Below are positions 1-7,665 of a stretch of DNA of 33,456 nt, piece after piece. How positions within the stretch are numbered: the stretch's first letter is position 1; every line of letters starts with the position of its first letter. Both the position numbers and the translations under genes were made by a program. The notes under the pieces were generated by a model. That model did no database searches. It was not told the origin of the DNA and was given only the letters and a program-made list of their open reading frames with translations. Source of the stretch: a bacterium (GTDB taxonomy: Bacteria; Fidelibacterota; Marinisomatia; Marinisomatales; TCS55); NCBI GenBank assembly GCA_004321715.1, contig SGYN01000019.1, positions 1 through 33,456 on the forward strand, given 5' to 3'.

Positions 1-1259
1 TACTTAAAGGTGGAAAAATTTTTGATCCAAATTCAGATAAGTTGAAAAAATCTGATGTACTAATTAAAAAAAATAAGATAGAAGCAATAGATACAAAAAT
101 TGAAGATGATAATATTTATACAATTGATTGTAATGGTTTAATTGTAACTCATGGATTCTGTGATCTTCATGTTCATTTTAGGGAACCTGGTCAAGAAGAT
201 AAAGAAACCTTAGAAACCGGTTCTCTCGCAGCATTAGCAGGTGGATTTACCCGTGTTTGTGCTATGCCAAATACTATTCCACCACTAGATTCGCCTGAAG
301 CGATAAATTTTATTGTTGATAAATCGACTGAATACCCAATATATATCCATCCTATTGGTGCAGTAACTAAAGGTCAAAAAGGCAAGGATCTAACGGAAAT
401 ACAAGGTATGATTAAAGAAGGTGCTGTTGCCATAAGTGATGATGGTCTTCCTATATCTGATGCTCAAATTATGCGATTAGCCTTAGAATATACCTCTATG
501 TTTGATATCCCAGTAATCAACCATGCTGAAGATGAATGTTTACGTAATAATGGCGTAATGAATGAAGGAGTTAATTCAATAAAGCTAGGTCTTAAAGGTA
601 ATCCATCTTTATCAGAATCAATTATGGTTCAGAGAGATCTTGAACTAGCAAATCTTATAAATACAAAAATCCATGTTCCTCATGTTTCCACAAGCGAAGC
701 TCTATTACATATTAAAAGAATGAAAAAAAATAATCCTAAAATATCAGCAGAAGTCACACCGCATCATTTATATTTCAATGATCAACAGCTTTCTACTTAT
801 AATACAAATTTTAAAGTTGCACCACCTATTCGTTCTGAGAACAATCGAAAGGCTCTAATAAAGGGTGTAAAAGATGGGACTATAGATTGTATTGCTACTG
901 ATCATGCTCCACATACTGTAGAAGAAAAAGAAGCTTCATTTGATATGGCTCCATTTGGTATGATTGGTTTAGAGAGTTGTTTTGGAGTTATAAATAAAAT
1001 TTTAGGTTTGCCAATTAATGAAATAATTAAACTTGTTACGAAAAACCCAAGAGCAATTATGAGCTTTAATAATAATTTATTTGATATAGGATCTCATTTA
1101 GAATTAACAATAATTGACCCTGATATGGAATGGGTATTCTCTGAAAAAAATATTTATTCTAAATCTAAAAATTCACCTTTTTTAGGAGAAACATTAAAAG
1201 GAAAAGTTATTTATACAATTTCAAAGGGATATTTAGCTGATTTAAATACAAAAAATTAG
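1..1259 (+). CDS. pyrC: Dihydroorotase, class I (5' end outside window)
   Basis: Cyclises N-carbamoyl-aspartate to dihydroorotate in cytosolic pyrimidine synthesis. The reading frame is open from the first bases. The codons before the TTG at 42 read LKGGKIFDPNSDK, the usual first strand of dihydroorotases, so the gene starts upstream of the window and the TTG is not its start. Metal-site motifs appear in order: HxH in DLHVHFREPG (about nt 165-191), the aspartate pair in ISDDG (about 432-446), NHAEDE (about 519-536), the HVPH histidine (about 672-683), TPHH, and DHAPH (about 900-914). The Asp in SDDG where other classes carry a carboxylated Lys is typical of Bacillus-type class I enzymes. The amidohydrolase C-terminal strand domain is complete. 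pyrH follows about 2.4 kb downstream, but the gap to rplM holds its own promoter-like sequence, so this is probably the end of a separate pyr transcript. Confidence 0.95.
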   Translation, partial: LKGGKIFDPNSDKLKKSDVLIKKNKIEAIDTKIEDDNIYTIDCNGLIVTHGFCDLHVHFREPGQEDKETLETGSLAALAGGFTRVCAMPNTIPPLDSPEAINFIVDKSTEYPIYIHPIGAVTKGQKGKDLTEIQGMIKEGAVAISDDGLPISDAQIMRLALEYTSMFDIPVINHAEDECLRNNGVMNEGVNSIKLGLKGNPSLSESIMVQRDLELANLINTKIHVPHVSTSEALLHIKRMKKNNPKISAEVTPHHLYFNDQQLSTYNTNFKVAPPIRSENNRKALIKGVKDGTIDCIATDHAPHTVEEKEASFDMAPFGMIGLESCFGVINKILGLPINEIIKLVTKNPRAIMSFNNNLFDIGSHLELTIIDPDMEWVFSEKNIYSKSKNSPFLGETLKGKVIYTISKGYLADLNTKN

Positions 1260-1282
1260 CTTACAATTAAAGTTATTATTTA

Positions 1283-1312
1283 TTGACATAAATGAACGTA
1301 ATAAGCTATCTT
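1283..1312 (+). promoter_or_regulatory. Putative sigma70-type promoter of the rplM operon
   Basis: A perfect TTGACA (1283-1288) lies 18 bp before TATCTT (1307-1312), just ahead of rplM at 1340. It is the only good promoter match in the 80-base gap after pyrC. The leader would be only about 20 nt. A short inverted repeat, TTCAG (1311-1315) with CTGAA (1330-1334), overlaps the -10 box and could fold only if transcription starts further upstream. Assignment is by consensus alone. Confidence 0.5.
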
Positions 1313-1339
1313 CAGCGGCTTTATTCGAACTGAAAAGAA

Positions 1340-1768
1340 ATGAATACATTTTCAATAAAACAATCTGAAATTAATAAAGACTGGCTTGTAGCTGATGCAA
1401 ATGGGCAGACTTTGGGACGTTTTGCATCTAAAATTGCACAATTACTTAAAGGGAAACATAAGCCAACTTATACTCCACATATGGATATGGGAGATTGTGT
1501 TATTGTAATTAATGCTGAAAAGATTATTCTTTCAGGTTCAAAAGAAAAAGATAAAACATATTTTAGTCATTCAGGTTATCCTGGTGCTACCTCTTTTATT
1601 GGAGTATCACATGTGAGAAAATATTATCCTGAAAGAATTTTAGAGTCTGCTGTTAAGGGAATGCTCCCAAAAAATAAATTGGGTCGTAAAATTATGACGC
1701 ATCTTCGTATATACAGTGGACCAACACATCCCCATTTTGCTCAAAATCCGAAGGAAATTAAATTATAA
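1340..1768 (+). CDS. rplM: 50S ribosomal protein L13
   Basis: Large-subunit protein that binds 23S rRNA early in assembly. The 142 residues match the usual bacterial length. Family landmarks are WLVADANGQTLGRFAS at residues 15-30, LLKGKHKPTYTPHMDMGD, the YFSHSGYPG segment, and the C-terminal LRIYSGPTHPHFAQNP. The ATG at 1340 follows a weak purine-rich AAAAGA. The stop codon shares its last A with the ATG of rpsI (TAATG), so the two are translationally coupled in the standard L13-S9 pair. It is the first gene of a translation-factor operon running through frr. Confidence 0.98.
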   Translation: MNTFSIKQSEINKDWLVADANGQTLGRFASKIAQLLKGKHKPTYTPHMDMGDCVIVINAEKIILSGSKEKDKTYFSHSGYPGATSFIGVSHVRKYYPERILESAVKGMLPKNKLGRKIMTHLRIYSGPTHPHFAQNPKEIKL

Positions 1769-2160
1769 TGGCTTCATTGCTAAAGAATGGTACAGGTAGA
1801 AGAAAATCCTCAGTGGCAAGAGTATATCTTGCATCTGGGAAAGGTAAAATCACAATAAATGGAAGAGATTTCAGGAAATATCTTTGTCGAGCAACTTTAG
1901 CAAATGTTGTTTTAGAACCATTAGAAGCCATTGATAAAGTTAAAGCTTATGATTTTAATATTAATGTTCATGGTGGTGGCTTAACTGGTCAAGCAGGAGC
2001 AATTCGATTAGGAATTGCGAGAGCCTTACTGGAAGAAAATGTTGATTATCGTTCCTTATTAAAAGCAGGTGGCTTTCTAAAAAGAGATTCAAGAAAGGTC
2101 GAGAGAAAAAAATATGGTCAGCCCGGAGCGCGTAAAAGATTTCAATTTTCTAAACGTTAA
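1768..2160 (+). CDS. rpsI: 30S ribosomal protein S9
   Basis: Small-subunit protein whose C-terminal tail reaches the P-site tRNA anticodon. The 130-residue protein has the family N-terminus GTGRRKSSVARVYL, the central HGGGLTGQAGAIRLGIARAL, and the basic end GARKRFQFSKR, whose terminal SKR is the conserved decoding-centre tail. It starts inside the rplM stop codon and is followed six bases later by rpsB. Confidence 0.98.
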   Translation: MASLLKNGTGRRKSSVARVYLASGKGKITINGRDFRKYLCRATLANVVLEPLEAIDKVKAYDFNINVHGGGLTGQAGAIRLGIARALLEENVDYRSLLKAGGFLKRDSRKVERKKYGQPGARKRFQFSKR

Positions 2161-2166
2161 TACATT

Positions 2167-3036
2167 ATGTCTGAAGTAAACTTTAAAAATTTATTAAGCA
2201 CTGGTGCTCATTTTGGTCACGTTACCAGAAAATGGCACCCCTCATACGCACCTTATATTCTTATGGAAAGAAATGGTGTACATATAATTAATTTAGAAGA
2301 AACATTATCTGGGTTAAAAAAAGCCCAGGATTTTCTTACTAAAATTGTAAAGAAAAATGGTGAAGTGCTTTTTGTAGGCACTAAAAAGCAAGCAAAAGAT
2401 ATCGTTCAGCAAGAAGCTGATCGCTGTGGCATGTTCTATGTTGTAGAGAGATGGCTAGGTGGAACACTTACTAATTATTCAACAATTAAAAAAAGCATTA
2501 AACGCTTACAAATGCTTGAAAAAGAAGGTTCAAGTATATATAGAGATTTAACAAAAAAAGAAATCCAAATGCTAAATCGTGAGCGTGTTAAGCTAGCAGA
2601 TCAACATCGCGGTATTAAAGATATGCGAAGAGTTCCGGATGTATTAGTAGTAGTTGATGCTAACTTTGAGTCTACTGCTGTTCAGGAAGCGATAAGATTA
2701 GAAATTCCAGTAATAGCTATAGTCGATAGTAATACTGATCCTTCGATTGTTAGTCATGTTATACCAGCAAATGATGATTCCATTAGAACTATACAATTAA
2801 TATTGTCTGCTCTTACTGATGCAATTTTATCTGCACAAGTAAAAGATCTAGATAAACAAAATCAAAAAACTAACGATAATCAAACTACAAAAAAGAATGT
2901 TTATTTAGATTCAGATAATTCTGATAATATATCTGATAAAAAAGTTTTATCAGATGATAAGGATGAAGATAAAGCTGTTAAAGATGACGCTGATGCAATG
3001 GATAAAAATAATGGGAAAGTAGAGAATGATAAATGA
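2167..3036 (+). CDS. rpsB: 30S ribosomal protein S2 with acidic C-terminal extension
   Basis: Small-subunit surface protein needed for S1 binding and initiation. The core has the family motifs GAHFGHVTRKWHP (residues 13-25), VLFVGTKKQAKDIV, ERWLGGTLTNYSTIKKSI and the C-terminal core IPVIAIVDSNTDPSIVSHVIPAND. The core ends near residue 225. The remaining 65 or so residues form a low-complexity tail dominated by Asp, Lys and Asn, making the protein 289 residues against about 241 in E. coli. The TGA stop overlaps the tsf ATG (ATGA). S2-EF-Ts pairing is standard. The tail is likely disordered and its role is unknown. Confidence 0.97.
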   Translation: MSEVNFKNLLSTGAHFGHVTRKWHPSYAPYILMERNGVHIINLEETLSGLKKAQDFLTKIVKKNGEVLFVGTKKQAKDIVQQEADRCGMFYVVERWLGGTLTNYSTIKKSIKRLQMLEKEGSSIYRDLTKKEIQMLNRERVKLADQHRGIKDMRRVPDVLVVVDANFESTAVQEAIRLEIPVIAIVDSNTDPSIVSHVIPANDDSIRTIQLILSALTDAILSAQVKDLDKQNQKTNDNQTTKKNVYLDSDNSDNISDKKVLSDDKDEDKAVKDDADAMDKNNGKVENDK

Positions 3037-3641
3037 GTGTAGATGCTAAAACTGTAAAAGTTTTACGTGAGAAAACTGGTGCGGGAATGATGGATTGTAA
3101 GAGAGCGCTTGTTGAGACTAGGGGGGATCTTGAAAAAGCTGTTGAGGAATTAAGGAAAGCTGGTGTAGCAAAGGCTGAAAAAAAAGGATCTAGAACTGCT
3201 CAAGAAGGACTTATATATTCTTACATTCATCATGGTGGAAGATTAGGAGTTTTATTGGAAGTGAACTGTGAAACTGATTTTGTAGCTAAAACAGACGGCT
3301 TTAAAGAGTTAGTACATAATTTATCTATACAGATTGCTGCTACAAACCCTGTTTCAGTTAGTAGAGATTCTGTATCAGAAGATATAGTAAAGAATGAAAA
3401 AAATATTTATATGGAACAAGCAAAAAGCTCTAAGAAGCCAGAAAATGTTATCGAAAAAATTGTTGAAGGTAAGATGGATAAATATTTTCAGGAAAACTGC
3501 TTGCTTGAGCAACCTTTTATTAAAGATCCAGATAAGACAATAAAGGATCTAATTACTGAAACTATTGCAACGTTAGGTGAGAATATTTCTGTTGGTAGAT
3601 ATATACGCTTTGCAATAGGTGAATCTCATAACGAAAACTAA
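3033..3641 (+). CDS. tsf: Elongation factor Ts, short form
   Basis: Guanine-nucleotide exchange factor for EF-Tu. The N-terminal UBA-like domain is clear: VKVLREKTGAGMMDCKRAL with EAVEELRKAG-like spacing. The core has the TDFV motif (CETDFVAKTDGF) that inserts into EF-Tu. The protein is only 202 residues, closer to the Thermus form (about 196) than to E. coli (283), so one core subdomain is missing, as in other short EF-Ts. The end, GENISVGRYIRF, is the normal C-terminal core strand, so this is not a truncation. Translation is coupled to rpsB by an ATGA overlap. Confidence 0.96.
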   Translation: MSVDAKTVKVLREKTGAGMMDCKRALVETRGDLEKAVEELRKAGVAKAEKKGSRTAQEGLIYSYIHHGGRLGVLLEVNCETDFVAKTDGFKELVHNLSIQIAATNPVSVSRDSVSEDIVKNEKNIYMEQAKSSKKPENVIEKIVEGKMDKYFQENCLLEQPFIKDPDKTIKDLITETIATLGENISVGRYIRFAIGESHNEN

Positions 3642-3653
3642 TTATAATTAATA

Positions 3654-4370
3654 ATGTCTGATCCTGCTTATCAGCGCCTCGTACTTAAACTATCAGGTGA
3701 GGTACTTGCTGGTGATCAAGGGTTTGGTATTGATCCAGCCAAAGCAAATAATTTAGCTCAAGAAATTAAATTAATTCATGATATGGGAGTTTCCATAGGA
3801 TTGGTTATTGGAGCAGGTAATATTTTTAGAGGAATTCAAGCTGCCTCTAAAGGTATGCAACGTGTAACTGGAGATTATTTAGGTATGCTTGCAACTATTA
3901 TGAATGCAGTATGCGTTCAGGATGCCCTAGAAAATTTAGGATCGGTTACAAGAACATTATCAGCAATAACTGTAGCTCAAATTGCAGAACCCTATATAAG
4001 ACGTAGAGCATTACGACATATGGAAAAAGGAAGAATTGTAATTGTAGCGGGTGGTACAGGAAATCCATATTTTACAACAGATACAGCTGCTGCATTAAGA
4101 GCAACAGAACTTGGAGCTCAAGTATTAATAAAAGGAACAAAAGTTGACGGCGTATATGATAAAGATCCATTTTTACACTCTGATGCTAAGTTGTATGAAA
4201 AGGTTTCATTTAAAGAAGTAATTCAAAAAGAACTTCGGGTTATGGATATGACAGCCATTTCTTTATGCAAAGAAAATTCTCTACCTATCAGGGTTTTTAA
4301 TATTAACAAAAGTGGAGAACTAAGAAAATTGGTACTTGGTGAACCAATTGGAACTTTAGTAGGAGATTAA
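3654..4370 (+). CDS. pyrH: UMP kinase
   Basis: Phosphorylates UMP to UDP in pyrimidine nucleotide synthesis; hexameric, amino-acid-kinase fold. Diagnostic segments are LKLSGEVLAGDQGFGID at residues 11-27, the GAGNIFRG nucleotide/UMP loop, VTGDYLGMLATIMN, GGTGNPYFTTDTAAALRA and KGTKVDGVYDKDP. The 238-residue length is normal. It sits between tsf and frr, the common bacterial order rpsB-tsf-pyrH-frr. The gaps are 12 and 4 bases. Confidence 0.98.
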   Translation: MSDPAYQRLVLKLSGEVLAGDQGFGIDPAKANNLAQEIKLIHDMGVSIGLVIGAGNIFRGIQAASKGMQRVTGDYLGMLATIMNAVCVQDALENLGSVTRTLSAITVAQIAEPYIRRRALRHMEKGRIVIVAGGTGNPYFTTDTAAALRATELGAQVLIKGTKVDGVYDKDPFLHSDAKLYEKVSFKEVIQKELRVMDMTAISLCKENSLPIRVFNINKSGELRKLVLGEPIGTLVGD

Positions 4371-4374
4371 TATT

Positions 4375-4932
4375 ATGATTAAGGATATTACTCAAGATGC
4401 TTTACAGCGCATGGATCAAGCCGTTATTCATACCAGAACAGAAATGAGTAAAGTTCGTACGGGAAGAGCAAATACTGAATTGGTTGAATCTATCAGAGTA
4501 TCTTACTATGGTTCTTTAACGCCTTTAAATCAACTCTCCACAATTTCTATTCCAGAACCTAGATTAATTACTATTCATCCTTTTGATAAATCTGTTATTG
4601 ATGAAATAGAGAAAGCTATTATGGAGAGTAACCTAGGTCTTACTCCAAATAATAATGGTGATCTTATTCATGTCCCGATACCGCCATTATCTGAAGAGAG
4701 AAGAGTTGATTTAACAAAATATATTCATCAATTAGCAGAAGAGGGTAGGGTTGCTGTAAGAAATGTGAGGAGAGATGCTATAAACCATCTTAGGTCATCC
4801 CAAAAAGAAGACCATATATCAGAAGATGAAATTAAACGTTCTGAGGTAGAGATACAGGAAATTACAGATAGTCATGTAAAGACTTTAAATGAAATTATGG
4901 AGAGCAAAGAAAAGGAAATAATGATCGTTTAA
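4375..4932 (+). CDS. frr: Ribosome recycling factor
   Basis: Splits post-termination ribosomes together with EF-G. The 185-residue length is standard. The three-helix-bundle signatures are present: KVRTGRANTELVESIRVSYYGS (about residues 26-47), LNQLSTISIPEPRLITIHPFDKS, and the C-terminal bundle RVAVRNVRRDAINHLR. It is the last gene of the rplM operon. The convergent nrdJ stop lies 20 bases downstream, and I see no hairpin plus T-run in that gap, so termination probably lies within nrdJ or depends on Rho. Confidence 0.98.
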   Translation: MIKDITQDALQRMDQAVIHTRTEMSKVRTGRANTELVESIRVSYYGSLTPLNQLSTISIPEPRLITIHPFDKSVIDEIEKAIMESNLGLTPNNNGDLIHVPIPPLSEERRVDLTKYIHQLAEEGRVAVRNVRRDAINHLRSSQKEDHISEDEIKRSEVEIQEITDSHVKTLNEIMESKEKEIMIV

Positions 4933-4952
4933 TTTCTTCAGCCTCTGATCTA

Positions 4953-7355
4953 TTAGTCACATTTTGACCAACCACATTGCCTACATACAATGCATCCATT
5001 TTCATTAACTAAATCATGAGATCCTTCTTCGCAAGTACTTATTTGAACATCAGAGCTAGTTGGCGCCATTGTGATAAGTGGTTTTTGATCATCATAGGAA
5101 AGGTCATCCACACCATTTAATTGTTGTTCTCTTTCCTTTAAGTAATCATCTAGTGCTTTACCTATTGCATCTGGTGTAGATAATATTAAGCGACCATTTT
5201 CCCATGTTGGATTTGGGCCAGAGATTCCTTTTAATTGACGGACAACAGAATGCGGGTTGACCCCAGAGCGCAACGCTAATGATATTAATCTGCTAATTGC
5301 CTCAGATTGAGCTGCTGCATTACCCCCTGCTTTGCCAATAGTTGTGAATACTTCACATAATCCTTTAGGATCCTCATTAATTGTAATATACAGGGATCCT
5401 TCACCTGTACGTATACGACGAGTTACACCATTTGTAGCAACAGGTCGGACTCGAGGTGTAGGCGATACCTTTGATTCTGAATCTATAGCATTATTAGTGA
5501 TTCTTTTTTCTTTTTTCACTTCTTTCTTTTCAGTAACTAAGATTCCTTCTCTAGATCCCTCTCTATAAACAGTTATACCTTTTAACCCAGATTTATAAGC
5601 GGTCATATAAATGTCTGCAACGGTTTCAACAGTAATATCTTCTGCCAGATTTACTGTTGATGATATAGAACTATCAATATATTTCTGAATAACACCCTGC
5701 ATTTTAACACGAAAAAATGGATCAATATTATGTGCAGTAACAACATATTCAGGGAGAGATTCATCAGTGCCAAACAGCTTTTTTATTGTTGGGTGATAAA
5801 CTTTATATTCATCAAAATCTTTTCCATATCCATCATTTTTCTTTACTCTTCTTTTATAACTTGTTGCAAATATGGGTTCAACACCTGAAGTCACTCTTGA
5901 AACGATTGCACCACTTCCTGTTGGTGCAACAGTTGTAATTGTAGAGTTTCGGACACCTGTTTTACGAATATTATCTCGTATTACTTTTGGTAAATTCTTC
6001 ACAAACTTGCTTTTACTATATCCTGACCAATTATATTTGGGGAAAACACCTTTTTCTTGCGCCAAGGCATTGCTTGTTTCATATGAAGTGTCTCGAAAAA
6101 TTTTCATAATTTGATCTGTAGTTTGCAAGGCATCTTCACTATCATACTTAATACCCATTTTAAGTAACATATCACCTAGACCAAGTATTCCGAGACCAAT
6201 TCTACGATCATTTGTGGCATTCTCTTTTTGTGCATCTAACGCATGTCGATCAAGATTATAATCAATAACATTATCTAGAAATCTAGTACCAATAGATACA
6301 GTTTCTTTGAATTCTTCAATCATAAAATTACCTGATTCATCTACAAAACGTTCAAGGTTAACAGCTCCAAGGTTACAACAACCACCATCCGGAAGGGGCT
6401 GCTCTGCGCATGGATTTGTTGACACTAGAGGGCTACAATATTCTGCATTATGATAATCTTTCATCGTATCCCAAAAAAGCAATCCTGGCTCTGCACTAGT
6501 ATGCGCATTTTCAATAATTTGATTCCAGATATCTCTTGCTGGTATAGTTTTATATACTTTTTTATCCCAACATAAATCAAAATCTGAATCATTATCAACC
6601 GCTTTCATGAAATCATGTGTGAGCAAGACAGATATATTTGAATATTTAACCATATCAATATCACCTGTTTTTATACTGATAAATTTTTCTATATCTGGGT
6701 GATCTACTCGCAAAGTTTGCATATTGGCACCGCGACGTCCATGTTGTGCAATTGTATTAGTATTTTCAGAAAAAAGGTTCATGAATCCTGTTGGTCCACA
6801 TGATTCGCCACCAGTTCCATTTATAGCTTCACCTGAAGGTCTTAGCACTGAAAGATCGTGTCCACATCCGCCACCATATTTATAAGTTAAAGCTTCATCT
6901 ACTACTGTTTTATATATATCGTTAATTTGATCATCTTTGATTGCAACAACATAGCAATTGTTCAGCGTTGTTGTGATATCATCTCTACCTGCGCCATGCA
7001 TTATTCTACCGCCCGGTACAAACTTGAAATCTTTAAGAACGGTAAAAAATTTCTTTTCCCATTGTTTTTGGAGTTTTTTATTCTTTTCAACAGAAGCCAG
7101 AGCCCTTGCTTGTCTATACCATATTTCCATTGGATGATTTTCCCAAGGGGCTAGGTATTTATTCTTTAAAACATCTGCACCTAGGTCATCATCTGCATAG
7201 TATGATTCTATAGTAAATTCTTCTGGTATATCTTTTGTTGAAGCTTTACCATTAGCTTCTTCTTGAATTCTTTTAACTTTCTCTACAAGTTCAGGGTCAA
7301 ACTTTTTTCCTTCATTTGAAGGAAGTGAAAAATCAAATTCCATTGCTTCTGCCAT
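4953..7355 (-). CDS. nrdJ: Adenosylcobalamin-dependent (class II) ribonucleoside-diphosphate reductase
   Basis: Makes deoxyribonucleotides using a B12-generated thiyl radical, independently of oxygen. The 800-residue protein has the ten-stranded barrel core with C134 in LNNCYVV, the NPCAE active-site strand (N314, C316, E318) followed by GGCCNLGAVNLE, and the substrate-phosphate loop APTGSGAIVSRVTSG near 477-491. A TSCPD domain (about 645-745, including GKAGGNAAAQSEAISRLISL) follows. The C-terminus is Cys-rich (CEEGSH through CIVCRQCGWSKC), matching the zinc/redox tail of NrdJ. The ATG is supported by GAGGA five bases upstream. No NrdA/NrdB or NrdD is in the window. A TTGAAC-17-TATATT promoter and a leader of about 90 nt precede it; I did not find a cobalamin-riboswitch core there. 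Confidence 0.97.
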   Translation of the reverse strand: MAEAMEFDFSLPSNEGKKFDPELVEKVKRIQEEANGKASTKDIPEEFTIESYYADDDLGADVLKNKYLAPWENHPMEIWYRQARALASVEKNKKLQKQWEKKFFTVLKDFKFVPGGRIMHGAGRDDITTTLNNCYVVAIKDDQINDIYKTVVDEALTYKYGGGCGHDLSVLRPSGEAINGTGGESCGPTGFMNLFSENTNTIAQHGRRGANMQTLRVDHPDIEKFISIKTGDIDMVKYSNISVLLTHDFMKAVDNDSDFDLCWDKKVYKTIPARDIWNQIIENAHTSAEPGLLFWDTMKDYHNAEYCSPLVSTNPCAEQPLPDGGCCNLGAVNLERFVDESGNFMIEEFKETVSIGTRFLDNVIDYNLDRHALDAQKENATNDRRIGLGILGLGDMLLKMGIKYDSEDALQTTDQIMKIFRDTSYETSNALAQEKGVFPKYNWSGYSKSKFVKNLPKVIRDNIRKTGVRNSTITTVAPTGSGAIVSRVTSGVEPIFATSYKRRVKKNDGYGKDFDEYKVYHPTIKKLFGTDESLPEYVVTAHNIDPFFRVKMQGVIQKYIDSSISSTVNLAEDITVETVADIYMTAYKSGLKGITVYREGSREGILVTEKKEVKKEKRITNNAIDSESKVSPTPRVRPVATNGVTRRIRTGEGSLYITINEDPKGLCEVFTTIGKAGGNAAAQSEAISRLISLALRSGVNPHSVVRQLKGISGPNPTWENGRLILSTPDAIGKALDDYLKEREQQLNGVDDLSYDDQKPLITMAPTSSDVQISTCEEGSHDLVNENGCIVCRQCGWSKCD

Positions 7356-7442
7356 ATGTGTCCTCTTAACTGGTATGTGGTGTTAACAATTATAAAAAAA
7401 CTTGGCTGGTAAGTGAATAAGCGATTTTCCGCTTGGTTGGCT
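7356..7442 (-). promoter_or_regulatory. nrdJ 5' leader with hairpin and direct repeat
   Basis: The leader contains a perfect 5-bp hairpin (AAGCG 7419-7423 against CGCTT 7430-7434, six-base loop). It is flanked by two near-identical direct repeats, CTTGGCTGG (7401-7409) and CTTGGTTGG (7432-7440) in plus-strand notation. A seven-base T run on the transcript strand follows the inner repeat, and GAGGA at 7361-7365 is the ribosome binding site. An RNA motif upstream of nrdJ has been described from metagenomic sequence, and class II reductases may be B12-regulated. I cannot assign this leader to either from sequence alone. Confidence 0.35.
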
Positions 7443-7448
7443 ACCTTC

Positions 7449-7477
7449 AATATATTTTACAAAGATTATTTGTTCAA
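7449..7477 (-). promoter_or_regulatory. Putative promoter of nrdJ
   Basis: On the minus strand TTGAAC (plus coordinates 7472-7477) precedes TATATT (7449-7454) with an exact 17-bp spacer. Transcription would start near 7442, leaving a leader of roughly 87 nt before the nrdJ ATG at 7355. This is one of the best promoter matches in the window. Confidence 0.55.
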
Positions 7478-7665
7478 GTATAAAAGTAAATATACTCTGT
7501 TTGTAGAGAGAAAAATTTTGTAACAAACATGAAATTAAAACGTAAAACTTAATTTATTATTATCCTTTAATATCTTCTATTTACGGATCAATATATCTAG
7601 AACAAATGTTATCGACGATAAAAAAACATCTTTAATAAAAGTTGGATTAATAACTAACATTTATA
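7478..7665. other. AT-rich spacer between nrdJ promoter and the upstream lipoprotein gene
   Basis: Together with the nrdJ promoter and leader this makes a 310-base gene-free stretch. I see no convincing open reading frame, tRNA or intrinsic terminator in it. A weak symmetric element, ATCGTCGAT, lies near 7610-7618, flanked by ATGTT and AACAT. It has no GC-rich stem, so I do not call a terminator for the 7666-9078 gene. Confidence 0.4.

Noticed and set aside
42-44. TTG at 42 as the start of dihydroorotase
   Set aside because: The upstream in-frame codons encode the conserved first strand LKGGKIFDP, so the gene is simply cut by the window edge.
1311-1334. L13 autoregulatory leader RNA before rplM
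   Set aside because: The only stem is 5 bp with a 14-base loop and it overlaps the predicted -10 box, so there is too little to support a ribosomal leader.
4933-4952. Terminator between frr and nrdJ
   Set aside because: The 20-base gap has no inverted repeat and no T-run long enough to support a call.
7356-7665. Cobalamin riboswitch upstream of nrdJ
   Set aside because: The leader is short and I could not find the GCCACTG-type B12 box. It is kept only as a possible uncharacterised leader.
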